Origin: Sulfuritalea sp.
Lineage (GTDB): Bacteria > Pseudomonadota > Gammaproteobacteria > Burkholderiales > Rhodocyclaceae
DNA length: 34,886 nucleotides
Assembly: GCA_030680805.1 (NCBI GenBank)
Contig: JAUXUK010000009.1
Span: forward strand, 1-34,886
Reading direction: 5' to 3'
In this document: positions 16,133 through 25,015 of the stretch, piece after piece
Numbering within the stretch: position 1 is the stretch's first letter
How the letters are laid out: every line of letters starts with the position of its first letter
Made by a program: the position numbers and the translations under genes
Notes under the pieces: model-generated
Seen by the model: only the letters and a program-made list of their open reading frames with translations
Told to the model about the DNA's origin: nothing
Database searches by the model: none

Positions 16133-16902
16133 GCCGCGACGGCTTCGGCGGGTTTGATGAAGTGGCGCATGTAACGCGGATTCATGCGCGACATCGGCAG
16201 CAGCATCAGCAGGTCGGCCGTGTTGAAGTCAGGATCCCAGGCGGGCTGACCGCAAACCCAGGCGCCGACACGCAGGTAACCCTTGATCAGGGGTGGAATC
16301 AGCGCCGGCTGGCCGTTGGTGAGCCGTTCGAAGGGCAGCCCATGCTGGGGGAAGGTGCGGTATTCGGCCGGGGCAATGTGGCTCGCATCCAGCTGGGCGA
16401 ACAGGTTGGCGGCATTGTGTCCGCCGTCGGCCATGCCGATCGAGGCGCAGCCCATCAGGTACTCGTAGTTGTTGTTCACCATGTATTCGGCGAGACCCGC
16501 CCAGAGCAGGGTGATGACGGCGCCACTGCGGAAATCCGGGTGGATGCAGGAGCGGCCGACTTCCACCATGCGACTGCGCAGGTTTTGCAAGCGGTTGATG
16601 CGGAACTCGCTTTCCGAGTAATAGCTGCCGACGCGGCGGGCCGCATCCGGGGACAGGATGCGGTAGGTGCCGACAATGCGGTCGGCATGGCTTTCGCGCA
16701 CGATCAGGTGCTCGCAAAACGGATCGTAGAGGTCGATGTCGTGGTCCGGCACCTGCGTCGGGACGTGGGCACCGAGTTCTTCGACAAACACCTTGTAGCG
16801 CAGGCGCTGCGCTTCGCGGACTTCCACTTCGCTGTGGGCCAGCGAAACGGTATAGCCGACGTGCTGGCTGGCAGCCGTGTTTTCGATTAGTTGTTTTTGC
16901 AT
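16129..16902 (-). CDS. olsB: OlsB-like N-acyltransferase for ornithine or other aminolipids
   Basis: A 257-aa GNAT-fold protein of the OlsB/hemolysin-like acyltransferase group, which joins a 3-hydroxyacyl chain from acyl carrier protein to the alpha-amino group of ornithine. Family features seen are AQRLRYKVFVEELGA, DLYDPFCEHLIV, IVGTYRIL, YYSESEFRI, EVGRSCIHPDFR and LMGCASIGMADGG. ATG 16902 is chosen because GGAG lies seven bases upstream; in-frame ATGs at 16914 and 16938 have poorer context. The amino-acid substrate cannot be read from sequence. It follows the olsA-like gene after 51 bases and overlaps the next glycosyltransferase by four bases. The pair would make a phosphorus-free membrane lipid. 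Confidence 0.82.
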   Translation of the reverse strand: MQKQLIENTAASQHVGYTVSLAHSEVEVREAQRLRYKVFVEELGAHVPTQVPDHDIDLYDPFCEHLIVRESHADRIVGTYRILSPDAARRVGSYYSESEFRINRLQNLRSRMVEVGRSCIHPDFRSGAVITLLWAGLAEYMVNNNYEYLMGCASIGMADGGHNAANLFAQLDASHIAPAEYRTFPQHGLPFERLTNGQPALIPPLIKGYLRVGAWVCGQPAWDPDFNTADLLMLLPMSRMNPRYMRHFIKPAEAVAA

Positions 16903-16953
16903 GGCGTTCTCCATTTGGCTCGTGGGGTTCGCCTGCATTTTCGAAACCCGGCG

Positions 16954-17793
16954 TTACGGGCTGATTGCCGCTTCGTTACGGAGACGTTGCGCACTGCCCT
17001 CTGACGGGTTTTGCCCTGTATTCCCCGGATCGAATGCCGGTGAATCAACGTGTCCGCGTGCGATTGCCAGCGCCGTCGCTACCGCCTGGTGGGCACGGTG
17101 GGCCAGGTGGCGGCGATCGGGCAGCGGCGGGACGAAGCTGGCCGCCAGGGTCACCCGGGCGACCAGTCCGCCGGCCTGCAAAACACTCATCAGGCAGTCG
17201 ATCAGGCTGATGTCGCCAATGTAGGCTGGTGCGTCGGAGCGAGCCCCGCCGGCATCGTGGTAACTCAGCGCAATGGCATGTACCGGCACGGCAGCGTCGA
17301 TGGCGCTCTGGAACAGCGCCCCATGGAAAGGCAGCAGCGTGTTGCCCGCGGTGGTGGTGCCTTCGGGAAAAATGGCCAGACGCAGGCCGGCGTCGAAGGC
17401 TTGCCGCATTTGCCGGTGGGTGCGATGAGCCGCCTTGCGGCTGCCGCGTTCGATGAATACGGTGTCGGTTTGGCGGGTGAGCCAGCCGATCAACGGCCAC
17501 TGCCCCACCTCGCTCTTGGCGACGAAGGCGCAGGGAAGCAGGGCGTTGATGACGAAAATGTCGATGAAAGAGATGTGGTTGCCCACCAGCAGGCCGCCTT
17601 CGACGCTGGACAGGCCATCGCCGGATTCGATCCGGATGCCCAGTATTCCAAGAAGCTGCCGCGACCAGACTCGTTTGAGCTGCTGTCGGCAGCGAGCCCC
17701 GCCCAAGTGGAACAACGCAGCCGCCTGGAACGCGCCGAACAGGAGATGCAGTCCTACCAGAAGCAGCCGAACGCGGGCAGCGAGCGTAGTCAT
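16954..17793 (-). CDS. olsA: OlsA/PlsC-like 1-acylglycerol-3-phosphate O-acyltransferase
   Basis: A 279-aa membrane acyltransferase. The catalytic NHISFID gives H73-x4-D78, FIERGS and FPEGT (142-146) form the glycerophosphate-site motifs, and an N-terminal hydrophobic segment (residues 8-30) anchors it. PlsC makes phosphatidic acid; OlsA acylates the hydroxyl of lyso-ornithine lipid, and many family members do both. Placement directly before the olsB-like gene favours OlsA. ATG 17793 has no Shine-Dalgarno sequence, and the predicted transcript start falls on this codon, so translation may be leaderless. An upstream in-frame GTG (17871) would lie inside the pst Pho box and is unlikely. It is the first gene of the six-gene operon and is divergent from pstS. 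Confidence 0.82.
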   Translation of the reverse strand: MTTLAARVRLLLVGLHLLFGAFQAAALFHLGGARCRQQLKRVWSRQLLGILGIRIESGDGLSSVEGGLLVGNHISFIDIFVINALLPCAFVAKSEVGQWPLIGWLTRQTDTVFIERGSRKAAHRTHRQMRQAFDAGLRLAIFPEGTTTAGNTLLPFHGALFQSAIDAAVPVHAIALSYHDAGGARSDAPAYIGDISLIDCLMSVLQAGGLVARVTLAASFVPPLPDRRHLAHRAHQAVATALAIARGHVDSPAFDPGNTGQNPSEGSAQRLRNEAAISP

Positions 17794-17799
17794 CAGGGA

Positions 17800-17833
17800 A
17801 GGATAGGGGGGCTCCGTTACAGGCCGATGACTC
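17800..17833 (-). promoter_or_regulatory. Pho box and promoter for the lipid operon
   Basis: On the minus strand, GAGTCAT-CGGC-CTGTAAC (17833 to 17816) is an 11-bp-period direct repeat matching 11 of the 14 half-site positions of the E. coli Pho box. After exactly ten bases comes TATCCT (17805 to 17800), a 4-of-6 match to the -10 element. Transcription would start at about 17793, the first base of the olsA-like start codon. Confidence 0.55.
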
Positions 17834-17864
17834 TTGCGGGCAAATAAATCGAATCCGGCGTCAG

Positions 17865-17898
17865 GTTTCACGGCTTTGTAACATTCGCTGCCTAGACT
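17865..17898 (+). promoter_or_regulatory. Pho box and promoter for pstSCAB
   Basis: GTTTCAC-GGCT-TTGTAAC (17865-17882) is an 11-bp-period direct repeat matching about 9 of 14 half-site positions. After ten bases comes TAGACT (17893-17898), a 4-of-6 match to the -10 element. Transcription would start near 17905. Box-to--10 spacing equals that of the divergent lipid-operon promoter. Confidence 0.55.
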
Positions 17899-17937
17899 GT
17901 GGGCTTCCTATATCGCACCGCACAAAGGAGTCTGTTG

Positions 17938-18924
<987 letters not shown>

Positions 18925-18932
18925 AGTTCCAA

Positions 18933-18960
18933 GGCGGTCCGGGCAGATGCCCGGGTCGCC
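18933..18960 (+). repeat. Intercistronic hairpin between pstS and pstC
   Basis: CCGGGC (18939-18944) pairs with GCCCGG (18949-18954) around AGAT. GGCG (18933-18936) pairs with CGCC (18957-18960) across a symmetric GT/GT internal loop. There is no T-run, so it is more likely an mRNA-stabilising or attenuating hairpin than a full terminator. Confidence 0.7.
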
Positions 18961-19003
18961 TGATCCGCGGCTTTTCTGAATAGAACGTTTCCGGAACCCA
19001 GCA

Positions 19004-19957
19004 ATGAGTGCAAGCGCATCGGCGCCCCCCCTTTCCGCATCCATCGGCCAAGGCGTCAGCGAACGCCTGAAGAAGAAGGCTTCGCGCCACGTCAAGGAAC
19101 GCATCATCGAGGCGCTGCTGTTTGCCGCTGCGGCGTTTTCGGTCTTCGTCACCGTGGCCATCGTCTATGTTCTGGTCAAGGAATCCTGGGTGTTCTTCGA
19201 GACCGTACCGCTCACGGATTTCCTGTTCGACACGCAATGGACGCCGCTATTCGATGACGCCCATTACGGCATCATGGTGCTGCTCTCGGGTACCCTCACC
19301 AGTTCGGCCGTGGCCCTGCTGGTGGCGATCCCGCTGGGGACCATCATCGCCATCTATCTGTCCGAATTCGCCGGCTTCAGGGTGCGCGAGATCGCCAAGC
19401 CCTTCCTCGAATTGCTGGGCGGCGTGCCGACCATCGTTTATGGTTACTTTGCCCTGACCTTCGTTACGCCGCTGCTGCAAAAGATCTACCCCGACCTGCC
19501 CGGCTTCAACCTGCTGTCGGCCGGCCTGGTGATGGGCATCATGATCATTCCCTATGTCGCCTCGCTTTCCGAAGATGCGATGCGCGCCGTGCCGATGTCG
19601 CTGCGCGAAGGCTCCTACGCCATGGGCGCGACGCGACTGCAGACGGCGCTCTGGGTGGTCACGCCTGCGGCAACCTCGGGCATCGCCTCGGCCTACATCC
19701 TGGGGATTTCGCGCGCCGTCGGCGAGACCATGATCCTCGCTGTCGCGGCAGGCATGCAGCCCAATTTGACCTTCAATCCCACCGAGCCGGGCGCCACCAT
19801 CACGTCCTATATCGTGCAAGTGGCGCTGGGCGACCTGCCGCACGGCTCGATCGGCTACCAGACCATCTTCGCCGCCGGCCTGACCCTGTTGCTGATGACC
19901 TTGTTTTTCAACCTGCTCGGCCACTGGCTGCGCAAGCGCTTTCGCGAGGTCTATTGA
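19004..19957 (+). CDS. pstC: Phosphate ABC transporter permease PstC
   Basis: A 317-aa inner-membrane permease with about six transmembrane segments after a 35-residue cytoplasmic N-terminus. The permease signature region is EDAMRAVPMSLREGSYAMGATRLQT, the EAA loop that contacts PstB, with ELLGGVPTIVYG and SRAVGETMILAVAAG as further PstC hallmarks. It forms the channel heterodimer with PstA. GGAA lies about eight bases before the ATG. The stop is separated from the pstA start by one base, so the two are co-translated. Confidence 0.96.
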   Translation: MSASASAPPLSASIGQGVSERLKKKASRHVKERIIEALLFAAAAFSVFVTVAIVYVLVKESWVFFETVPLTDFLFDTQWTPLFDDAHYGIMVLLSGTLTSSAVALLVAIPLGTIIAIYLSEFAGFRVREIAKPFLELLGGVPTIVYGYFALTFVTPLLQKIYPDLPGFNLLSAGLVMGIMIIPYVASLSEDAMRAVPMSLREGSYAMGATRLQTALWVVTPAATSGIASAYILGISRAVGETMILAVAAGMQPNLTFNPTEPGATITSYIVQVALGDLPHGSIGYQTIFAAGLTLLLMTLFFNLLGHWLRKRFREVY

Positions 19958-19958
19958 A

Positions 19959-20894
19959 ATGAGCGAAATGAACGCCGACCAGAAAATCGAGCACATCCGC
20001 GGCCTCATCGCCCTGGCCAAGCGCTGGGATCTGCTCTTCACCATCCTTGGCATACTTAGTCTGATGGTGGGCCTGCTCACTTTCGTCGTGCTGTTCGTCG
20101 ACATGGCGATCCAGGGCGTGCCGCGCCTGAGCTACGAGTTCTTCACCTCGTTTCCGTCACGTCGGGCGGAAAACGCCGGCATCCTGTCGGCCTGGGTCGG
20201 TACCGTGCTGGTGATGCTGCTGACCGCTCTGGCGGCGGTGCCGCTGGGCGTTGCCGCTGGTGTCTATCTTGAGGAATACGCGCCGAAGAACTGGATCACC
20301 GACATCATCGAGATCAACATCAGCAACCTGGCCGGCATCCCGTCCATCGTCTACGGCCTGCTGGCCCTCGGCCTGTTCGTGTATTACTTCGGCTTCGGCC
20401 AGAGCATCCTTTCGGCCGGCCTGACACTGGCGCTGCTGATCCTGCCGGTGATCATCGTTGCCACGCGCGAGGCGATCCGATCCATTCCGCAGATGATCCG
20501 CGAGGGCTCTTACGCCTGTGGCGCAACGAACTGGCAGACGGTCAAGGATCACATCCTGCCGTACTCCTCGGCGGGTATTCTGACCGGGGTGATCATCGGC
20601 ATGGCGCGCGCCATCGGCGAAACCGCCCCGATCATCACCATCGGCGCGCTGACCTTCATTGCATTCCTGCCCACGGCCCCCTACACGGGTGATCCCCCGG
20701 CCGGGCTGTTCGACTGGATCTTCGCGCCCTTCACGGTGATGCCGATCCAGATGTTCAACTGGACCTCGCGGCCCGAGGCGGCGTTTACCGAAAATGCCGC
20801 GGCGGCGGGCTTCGTTCTGGTTTTCATGACCCTGGCCATGAATGGCCTGGCAATTTATCTGCGCTATCGTCTGCGCAAAAACATCAAGTGGTGA
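19959..20894 (+). CDS. pstA: Phosphate ABC transporter permease PstA
   Basis: A 311-aa inner-membrane permease, the partner of PstC, with about six transmembrane segments. Diagnostic segments are [38 protein letters not shown], the EAA loop [25 protein letters not shown] and [15 protein letters not shown]. Its length is at the long end of the family because of a 35-residue hydrophilic N-terminus. It ends eight bases before the pstB start. Confidence 0.96.
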   Translation: MSEMNADQKIEHIRGLIALAKRWDLLFTILGILSLMVGLLTFVVLFVDMAIQGVPRLSYEFFTSFPSRRAENAGILSAWVGTVLVMLLTALAAVPLGVAAGVYLEEYAPKNWITDIIEINISNLAGIPSIVYGLLALGLFVYYFGFGQSILSAGLTLALLILPVIIVATREAIRSIPQMIREGSYACGATNWQTVKDHILPYSSAGILTGVIIGMARAIGETAPIITIGALTFIAFLPTAPYTGDPPAGLFDWIFAPFTVMPIQMFNWTSRPEAAFTENAAAAGFVLVFMTLAMNGLAIYLRYRLRKNIKW

Positions 20895-20899
20895 GCACC

Positions 20900-21703
20900 A
20901 TGCAAATACCTACCGGATACGAAGCAGGCGTCGAAGGCGCCGTGCTCAAGGCCGATGTACGCGATCTCGACTTCTACTACGGCGCCTTCCATGCGTTGAA
21001 GCGGGTTTCCATGCCGATCCATGACCACATGGTCACGGCGTTGATCGGCCCCTCGGGTTGCGGCAAGTCCACGCTGCTGCGCTGCTTCAACCGCATGCAC
21101 GACCTGTATCCGGGCAACCGCTATGCCGGCGGCGGCATAGTGCTGTATCCCGACAACACCAACCTGCTTTCGCCCGACGTCGATCCGATCGAAGTGCGCA
21201 TGCGCATCAGCATGGTGTTCCAGAAGCCGAACCCCTTTCCCAAGTCGATTTTTGAAAACGTCGCCTACAGCCTGCGCGTGCGCGGCATGAGCAACAAGAA
21301 CGAACTTGCCGACCGTGTCGAGGCCGCGCTGAAGGGTGCCGCCCTGTGGAACGAGGTCAGCAATCGCCTGAGTGAGCTTGGCGCCAACCTTTCCGGTGGC
21401 CAGCAGCAACGCCTGTGCATCGCCCGCGCGCTGGCCTCGGACCCCGAGATCATCCTGTTCGACGAACCGACCTCGGCACTCGATCCGATCGCGACCGCCA
21501 GCATCGAGGAACTGATCATCGAGCTGAAGGATAAGGTCACCATCCTCTTCGTCACCCACCCCATGCAGCAGGCGGCGCGCATATCGGATTACTCCGCCTA
21601 CTTGTCTCGGGGCGAACTGGTCGAGTTCGGCGTCACCGACCAGATCTTCATCAAGCCGCAGAAGAAGGCGACGGAGGACTACATCACTGGGCGATTCGGG
21701 TAG
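20900..21703 (+). CDS. pstB: Phosphate ABC transporter ATPase PstB
   Basis: A 267-aa ATPase that powers PstCA. Walker A is GPSGCGKST, the signature is LSGGQQQR, and Walker B is [13 protein letters not shown] followed by the H-loop [12 protein letters not shown] 20900 is preferred, with GGTGAG upstream; an in-frame GTG at 20888 overlaps pstA. PstB is usually followed by phoU. Here the next item is a 61-bp repeat element and then convergent genes, so phoU and phoBR must lie elsewhere if present. Confidence 0.97.
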   Translation: MQIPTGYEAGVEGAVLKADVRDLDFYYGAFHALKRVSMPIHDHMVTALIGPSGCGKSTLLRCFNRMHDLYPGNRYAGGGIVLYPDNTNLLSPDVDPIEVRMRISMVFQKPNPFPKSIFENVAYSLRVRGMSNKNELADRVEAALKGAALWNEVSNRLSELGANLSGGQQQRLCIARALASDPEIILFDEPTSALDPIATASIEELIIELKDKVTILFVTHPMQQAARISDYSAYLSRGELVEFGVTDQIFIKPQKKATEDYITGRFG

Positions 21704-21710
21704 CACCGCG

Positions 21711-21771
21711 AAAAGTCGGCGCTGGCTCGCTCTGCGTACCTGGAATTCCGCTTCGCGGGCAGGTAACGGCG
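21711..21771 (+). repeat. Dispersed repeat copy F, split by a REP-like hairpin
   Basis: AAAAGTCGGCGCTGG (21711-21725) and ACGGCG (21766-21771) flank a hairpin at 21738-21764: outer arms ACCTG and CAGGT, inner arms CCGC and GCGG around TTC, with GAATT and G unpaired. Compared with the copies near 15.8 kb, the outer stem differs at several positions but both sides change together. It fills almost the whole gap between the convergent pstB and peroxidase genes and may also end transcription. Confidence 0.85.
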
Positions 21772-21772
21772 C

Positions 21773-22984
21773 TCAGCGGCCGCTGCAGACTGCGGCCGGC
21801 GTGACCGGCGCCGGCATCGCCTCGCTTGGCGAAAGCGACTCCAGGAATGCCACCAGGTCTGAACTTTCCGCCTTGCCGAGATTGAGCGGCTTGAGGATGC
21901 GCTCGCCATCGGCATGCAGGCGGTCTTCATTCAGTTCGGAGTAGTGCCGCACCACGTCGCGCAGCGTGGCGAGGCTGCCGTTGTGCATGTAGGGCGCGGT
22001 ATGTTTCAGGTTGCGCAGGCTCGGTACCTTGAATTCGCCGAAGTTGCGATGCTCGGGCCGCAGGAATTGCGTGCCCGTCGCGTTGCCGCGCGTGGCGTCG
22101 TCGTTGTAGGTTCCCAGCAGATTCCAGGGGCTGGCCAGCAGGCGCTTGATGCCACCCTGGCGGCCGGGGTCGACACCCTCGGGCTTGATGAAGAAAGGCA
22201 CGCCGATGTCGCCGAATTCGCCATTGCTGAATAGCGGCCCGGCGTGGCACGTCGCGCATTGCCCGCGGCCGAGGAACAGGCGCAGGCCGCGCTTCGCCGC
22301 CGCGGGGTAGGCCGCGATGGCCTGCGCGTCATTGCGCTCCAGCGCATCGCGGAACATGTCGAAAGGGCTGGGCGGCGAGACCAGCGTTTCCTGCCAGGCG
22401 GCGATCGCCTTGGCGATGTTGACCAGCAGTTCCGGGTCGCTTGCATCAGGCGCCGTGCCGAAAGCCTGCCGGTAGTGACAATCCAGAGCCGCCTTGTTGC
22501 GCAGCACGCGCGCCGTTCGCGTTGCACTGCCGCCCATCTCGCGGGTGTCGAGGATGGGGCGCAGGCTGGCCGACCACAGGTTGTCGTGCCCGCCGTCCCA
22601 GCCGAACCAGCGTTGGTGTCGGACATTGAGCAGGCCGGGCGTGTTGCGCACCCCGTCGACCAGGCCGCGGCCGACGGCGCGGCCATCCTGAAATCCTCGC
22701 GTCGGCTGATGACAGGTGGCGCAAGCGACGCGTCGGTTGGCGGACAGGCGAGGCTCGAAGAACAGCTCGTGGCCCAGGCGGATTGCGGCGGCGTTGCCCG
22801 AGACCCGATTGCCCGGGTCCGGCGTCCATGGCAGCGGCCAGGGGCCATGCGAGGCGATGCGGCCAAGCTCCGCAGCGGTGAACTCAGCGATTTCCTCAGC
22901 GGCGGATACGACGGTCGCCAGCGCAAGCAGAACGACGGCGAGGCTCAGACGTCGCGGCACGCTCTCATTCAATCTGTACGTCAT
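21773..22984 (-). CDS. Di-haem cytochrome c peroxidase / MauG-family protein
   Basis: A 403-aa exported protein with two c-type haem sites, CATCH at 88-92 and CATCH at 243-247. A signal peptide (SLAVVLLALATVVSAAEE) directs it to the periplasm. RLGHELFFEPRLS, FGEFKVPSLRNLKHTAPYMHNGS and LVAFLESL are family hallmarks. Such enzymes reduce hydrogen peroxide or, in the MauG branch, oxidise protein or small-molecule partners. The start at 22984 lies 20 bases inside the end of the preceding FixH/YtkA-like gene, so the two are likely coupled. It is the last gene of an operon with a secreted amidohydrolase. The true substrate is unclear. Confidence 0.9.
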   Translation of the reverse strand: MTYRLNESVPRRLSLAVVLLALATVVSAAEEIAEFTAAELGRIASHGPWPLPWTPDPGNRVSGNAAAIRLGHELFFEPRLSANRRVACATCHQPTRGFQDGRAVGRGLVDGVRNTPGLLNVRHQRWFGWDGGHDNLWSASLRPILDTREMGGSATRTARVLRNKAALDCHYRQAFGTAPDASDPELLVNIAKAIAAWQETLVSPPSPFDMFRDALERNDAQAIAAYPAAAKRGLRLFLGRGQCATCHAGPLFSNGEFGDIGVPFFIKPEGVDPGRQGGIKRLLASPWNLLGTYNDDATRGNATGTQFLRPEHRNFGEFKVPSLRNLKHTAPYMHNGSLATLRDVVRHYSELNEDRLHADGERILKPLNLGKAESSDLVAFLESLSPSEAMPAPVTPAAVCSGR

Positions 22985-23396
22985 GGGTCAGGCGCACAAG
23001 TTCCTTGCCGCTTTGCACTTCGAAGACCATTTCCCAGCGACCCGCCATGTGGAACATCATGCCCTCGACGCGGAAGCGTCCGCCGCCCAGCGGCGTGATG
23101 ACCGGGCGATAGTTCATGCCGTGCCGGTGCTCGGGCATTGTGGCGTCGGCTTTGAGCAGGCGCGCGGCTGAGATGCCGTCCTTGTCGCATAGCTGCACTT
23201 CCAGTGCGAAGTGCTTCGCCATCGGGATTCGGCCGGTCTTTCCGGGTAGTTGATAGGCGAGCAGCAGGCCGTCCTTTCCGACCGCCACGCCATCGCCCCT
23301 GGTCGGAGGGCAAGCGGCATTCGCCGCGCCTGCCATTGCGCTCAACGCCAGCACGCAGCCCAAGCAACCGCCGTACCGCCAGCGCCGACTTTTCAT
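22965..23396 (-). CDS. FixH/YtkA-like exported protein
   Basis: A 143-aa protein with a signal peptide (GCLGCVLALSAMAGAANA) and a small beta-sandwich-type domain. The segments ALEVQLCD, MPEHRHGMNYRP and GRFRVEGMMFHMAGRWEMVFEV match the FixH/YtkA pattern. Its cellular role is unknown; related domains occur near cytochrome and copper genes. The ATG overlaps the stop of the amidohydrolase gene (ATGA). The bases just after the ATG are dispersed repeat copy G, so MKSRRWRYGG at the N-terminus is repeat-derived, giving the signal peptide its basic residues. Confidence 0.7.
   Translation of the reverse strand: MKSRRWRYGGCLGCVLALSAMAGAANAACPPTRGDGVAVGKDGLLLAYQLPGKTGRIPMAKHFALEVQLCDKDGISAARLLKADATMPEHRHGMNYRPVITPLGGGRFRVEGMMFHMAGRWEMVFEVQSGKELVRLTHDVQIE
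23369..23393 (-). repeat. Dispersed repeat copy G (minus strand)
   Basis: On the minus strand, AAAAGTCGGCGCTGG (23393 to 23379), four bases, then ACGGCG (23374 to 23369). It is the only copy in this orientation and starts directly after the ATG of the FixH/YtkA-like gene, supplying its first codons. Confidence 0.85.
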
Positions 23397-24220
23397 TTCT
23401 TGATCGCCATCATCGAAGCGAACAGGGTTTCGCCATTGCGCCAGCCGATTCGCTCGGCGATCCCGGGCGGCAGGTCGGCCAGCCAGGCGCGCGACCAATC
23501 GGCATGCTCGGCAATGTAATGCCAGCGCTCTGGCGTGAAGGTGTCGGTGCCGACCAGGAAGCGGTCGGGAAATTCGAGAAAGGCTTCGCGCCAGGCGGGA
23601 TCCACCTTGCCGTTCGTCGCGTGATCGTTGCGGAAGGCCAGATCGGCGTACAGCCGGTGATGCTTTTTCAGCATGGCGCGAACCAGTTCGGGCCGGTCGA
23701 ATCCGGAATGCGCCCAGAGGATGCGCGCCGCGGGGTCCTGCACCAGCACCCGTTCGATGGCATCGCTGTCGCCATGCAGGTGCAGCCAGAGCTGGTACTG
23801 CTTCGCCAGTTGCACCGTACGCCGCACCACCGGCAAATCGGCGTCGCTGCCGTAGACATGAAACTCGCCGATCGCCGCGTAGCGATACTTCTTCAAACGG
23901 GCTTCGAGATGGGGGACAACGGTCTCGTCGCGCACCCAGGTCGAAATCTCGCCGCGCTTGCGATAGGGCCGCAAGGAGGGCACCACGAGATCCGGTGCTT
24001 CGGCGTACAGCATCTGCGTGCCTTCGTCGCTGGAACTGGAAATCATCGCGCGCTTGAGGCCGGCCTTGCGCAGGATGGCAATGGCTGCCTTGGGCGGCGT
24101 GCTCTCCCATGCATCATGGCTGTAGTGCACGTGCGCATCGAAAATCGGCATTTTCGACTCCGCCGCCGCTGCCATGGGCAGGGCGACGATTGCGGCGACG
24201 GTCCAAAGCTGAATTTTCAT
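23393..24220 (-). CDS. Secreted amidohydrolase-family protein
   Basis: A 275-aa protein with a signal peptide (MKIQLWTVAAIVALPMAAAA) and a TIM-barrel metal-dependent hydrolase fold. Metal motifs are FDAHVHYS near the mature N-terminus, LHLHGDSD, WAHSGFD and LVGTDTF. It belongs to the amidohydrolase-2 (PF04909) or TatD-like range, and export is unusual for these. The substrate is unknown. ATG 24220 fits the signal peptide and lies about 50 bases after a predicted transcription start. It is the first gene of a three-gene operon with a FixH-like protein and a di-haem peroxidase, all predicted to be periplasmic, which suggests one shared extracytoplasmic pathway. Confidence 0.82.
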   Translation of the reverse strand: MKIQLWTVAAIVALPMAAAAESKMPIFDAHVHYSHDAWESTPPKAAIAILRKAGLKRAMISSSSDEGTQMLYAEAPDLVVPSLRPYRKRGEISTWVRDETVVPHLEARLKKYRYAAIGEFHVYGSDADLPVVRRTVQLAKQYQLWLHLHGDSDAIERVLVQDPAARILWAHSGFDRPELVRAMLKKHHRLYADLAFRNDHATNGKVDPAWREAFLEFPDRFLVGTDTFTPERWHYIAEHADWSRAWLADLPPGIAERIGWRNGETLFASMMAIKK

Positions 24221-24277
24221 GGTCGACCCCTCACAGAGACCCGCTTTGACAATTGACGTTTCAACGGTGCCGGCGCG

Positions 24278-24307
24278 AGTATCTCCGGGTTTTGCCGCAG
24301 ACGTCAA
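24278..24307 (-). promoter_or_regulatory. Sigma70-type promoter for the amidohydrolase operon
   Basis: On the minus strand, TTGACG (24307 to 24302) and GATACT (24283 to 24278) are 18 bases apart. Transcription would start near 24270 and give a 50-base leader to ATG 24220. This supports that start over the longer frame from 24307. Confidence 0.5.
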
Positions 24308-24319
24308 TCGATGCGTCCT

Positions 24320-24991
24320 TCAGGCTTCCATCTTTGGTGCCGGGTCTGCCTTTGTCGTCGGAGGGAGGAGCGCGGTGGTGGCGATCTCCAGCGCCAGCGG
24401 TCGTGCGACCTGCAGCATGACGTTCAACATCTCCTGAGCGATGAGTTCGCGCAGGGGCGTCAGCAGCCTCGGCAGTCGTACCGATCGACTCAGGCACCGG
24501 GCCTCTTCGGCGTACAGCCGAAACAGTTCGTAGAGCAGTTGGGCGAACTCGTCGCGCGTAAATGCCTTTTGCATGGCGACACGCAAGCGATGCCGGCTAT
24601 GCTCGGCCGCCAGCGACTTCAGCGCGGCATCGTAAAGCAGCCTCATGCGCCGGGCGCGTATCGGTGCTATCTCGTCGTAGCGAATGACGATTTCGACCGG
24701 AAACGTCCCGACCCGGGCGAGAAACAGGCGGTCGATTTCCTTGGTTGCCTGCATCAGTTGCGGCAGGACTTCATTCCAGTCGGGCGGATTTTCCGCTGCC
24801 AGTTCGCGGGCGCGAAGAATGACCAGGGTGTCCTTCTCCACTTCCTTGATGACATTGAGCAGCAGCACCGGTTCCAGGTGCGGCAGGGCCAGGCGCAGGG
24901 GCAGGGCTGCGCGCAGCGCGGTGGTGGTGCGCCGGCTGAACACGTGCAGAATGCGGCCGTTGAGCCTGGCGAGGGACTTCGCCCGCTTCAC
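24320..24991 (-). CDS. Hypothetical protein, mostly helical
   Basis: A 223-aa protein I do not recognise. It is rich in Leu, Arg, Glu and Ala, looks all-helical and has no signal peptide or clear membrane segment. Notable segments are LLNVIKEVEKDTLVILRARELAA and FAQLLYELFRLYAEEARCLSRS. It starts with GTG at 24991, 24 bases after the stop of the UbiE-like methyltransferase on the same strand, with a weak ribosome-binding site. It is the last gene of the run that starts with frdA. The long open frame, codon pattern and operon position support a real gene; no function can be given. Confidence 0.7.
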   Translation of the reverse strand: MKRAKSLARLNGRILHVFSRRTTTALRAALPLRLALPHLEPVLLLNVIKEVEKDTLVILRARELAAENPPDWNEVLPQLMQATKEIDRLFLARVGTFPVEIVIRYDEIAPIRARRMRLLYDAALKSLAAEHSRHRLRVAMQKAFTRDEFAQLLYELFRLYAEEARCLSRSVRLPRLLTPLRELIAQEMLNVMLQVARPLALEIATTALLPPTTKADPAPKMEA

Positions 24992-25015
24992 GTGAACTTC
25001 GTCGCGGTCAGATGC

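Noticed and set aside
21773..23396. MbnH/MbnP-type copper or tryptophan-oxidising pair
   Set aside because: The small partner lacks the cysteine-rich pattern of MbnP-like proteins and looks FixH/YtkA-like instead.
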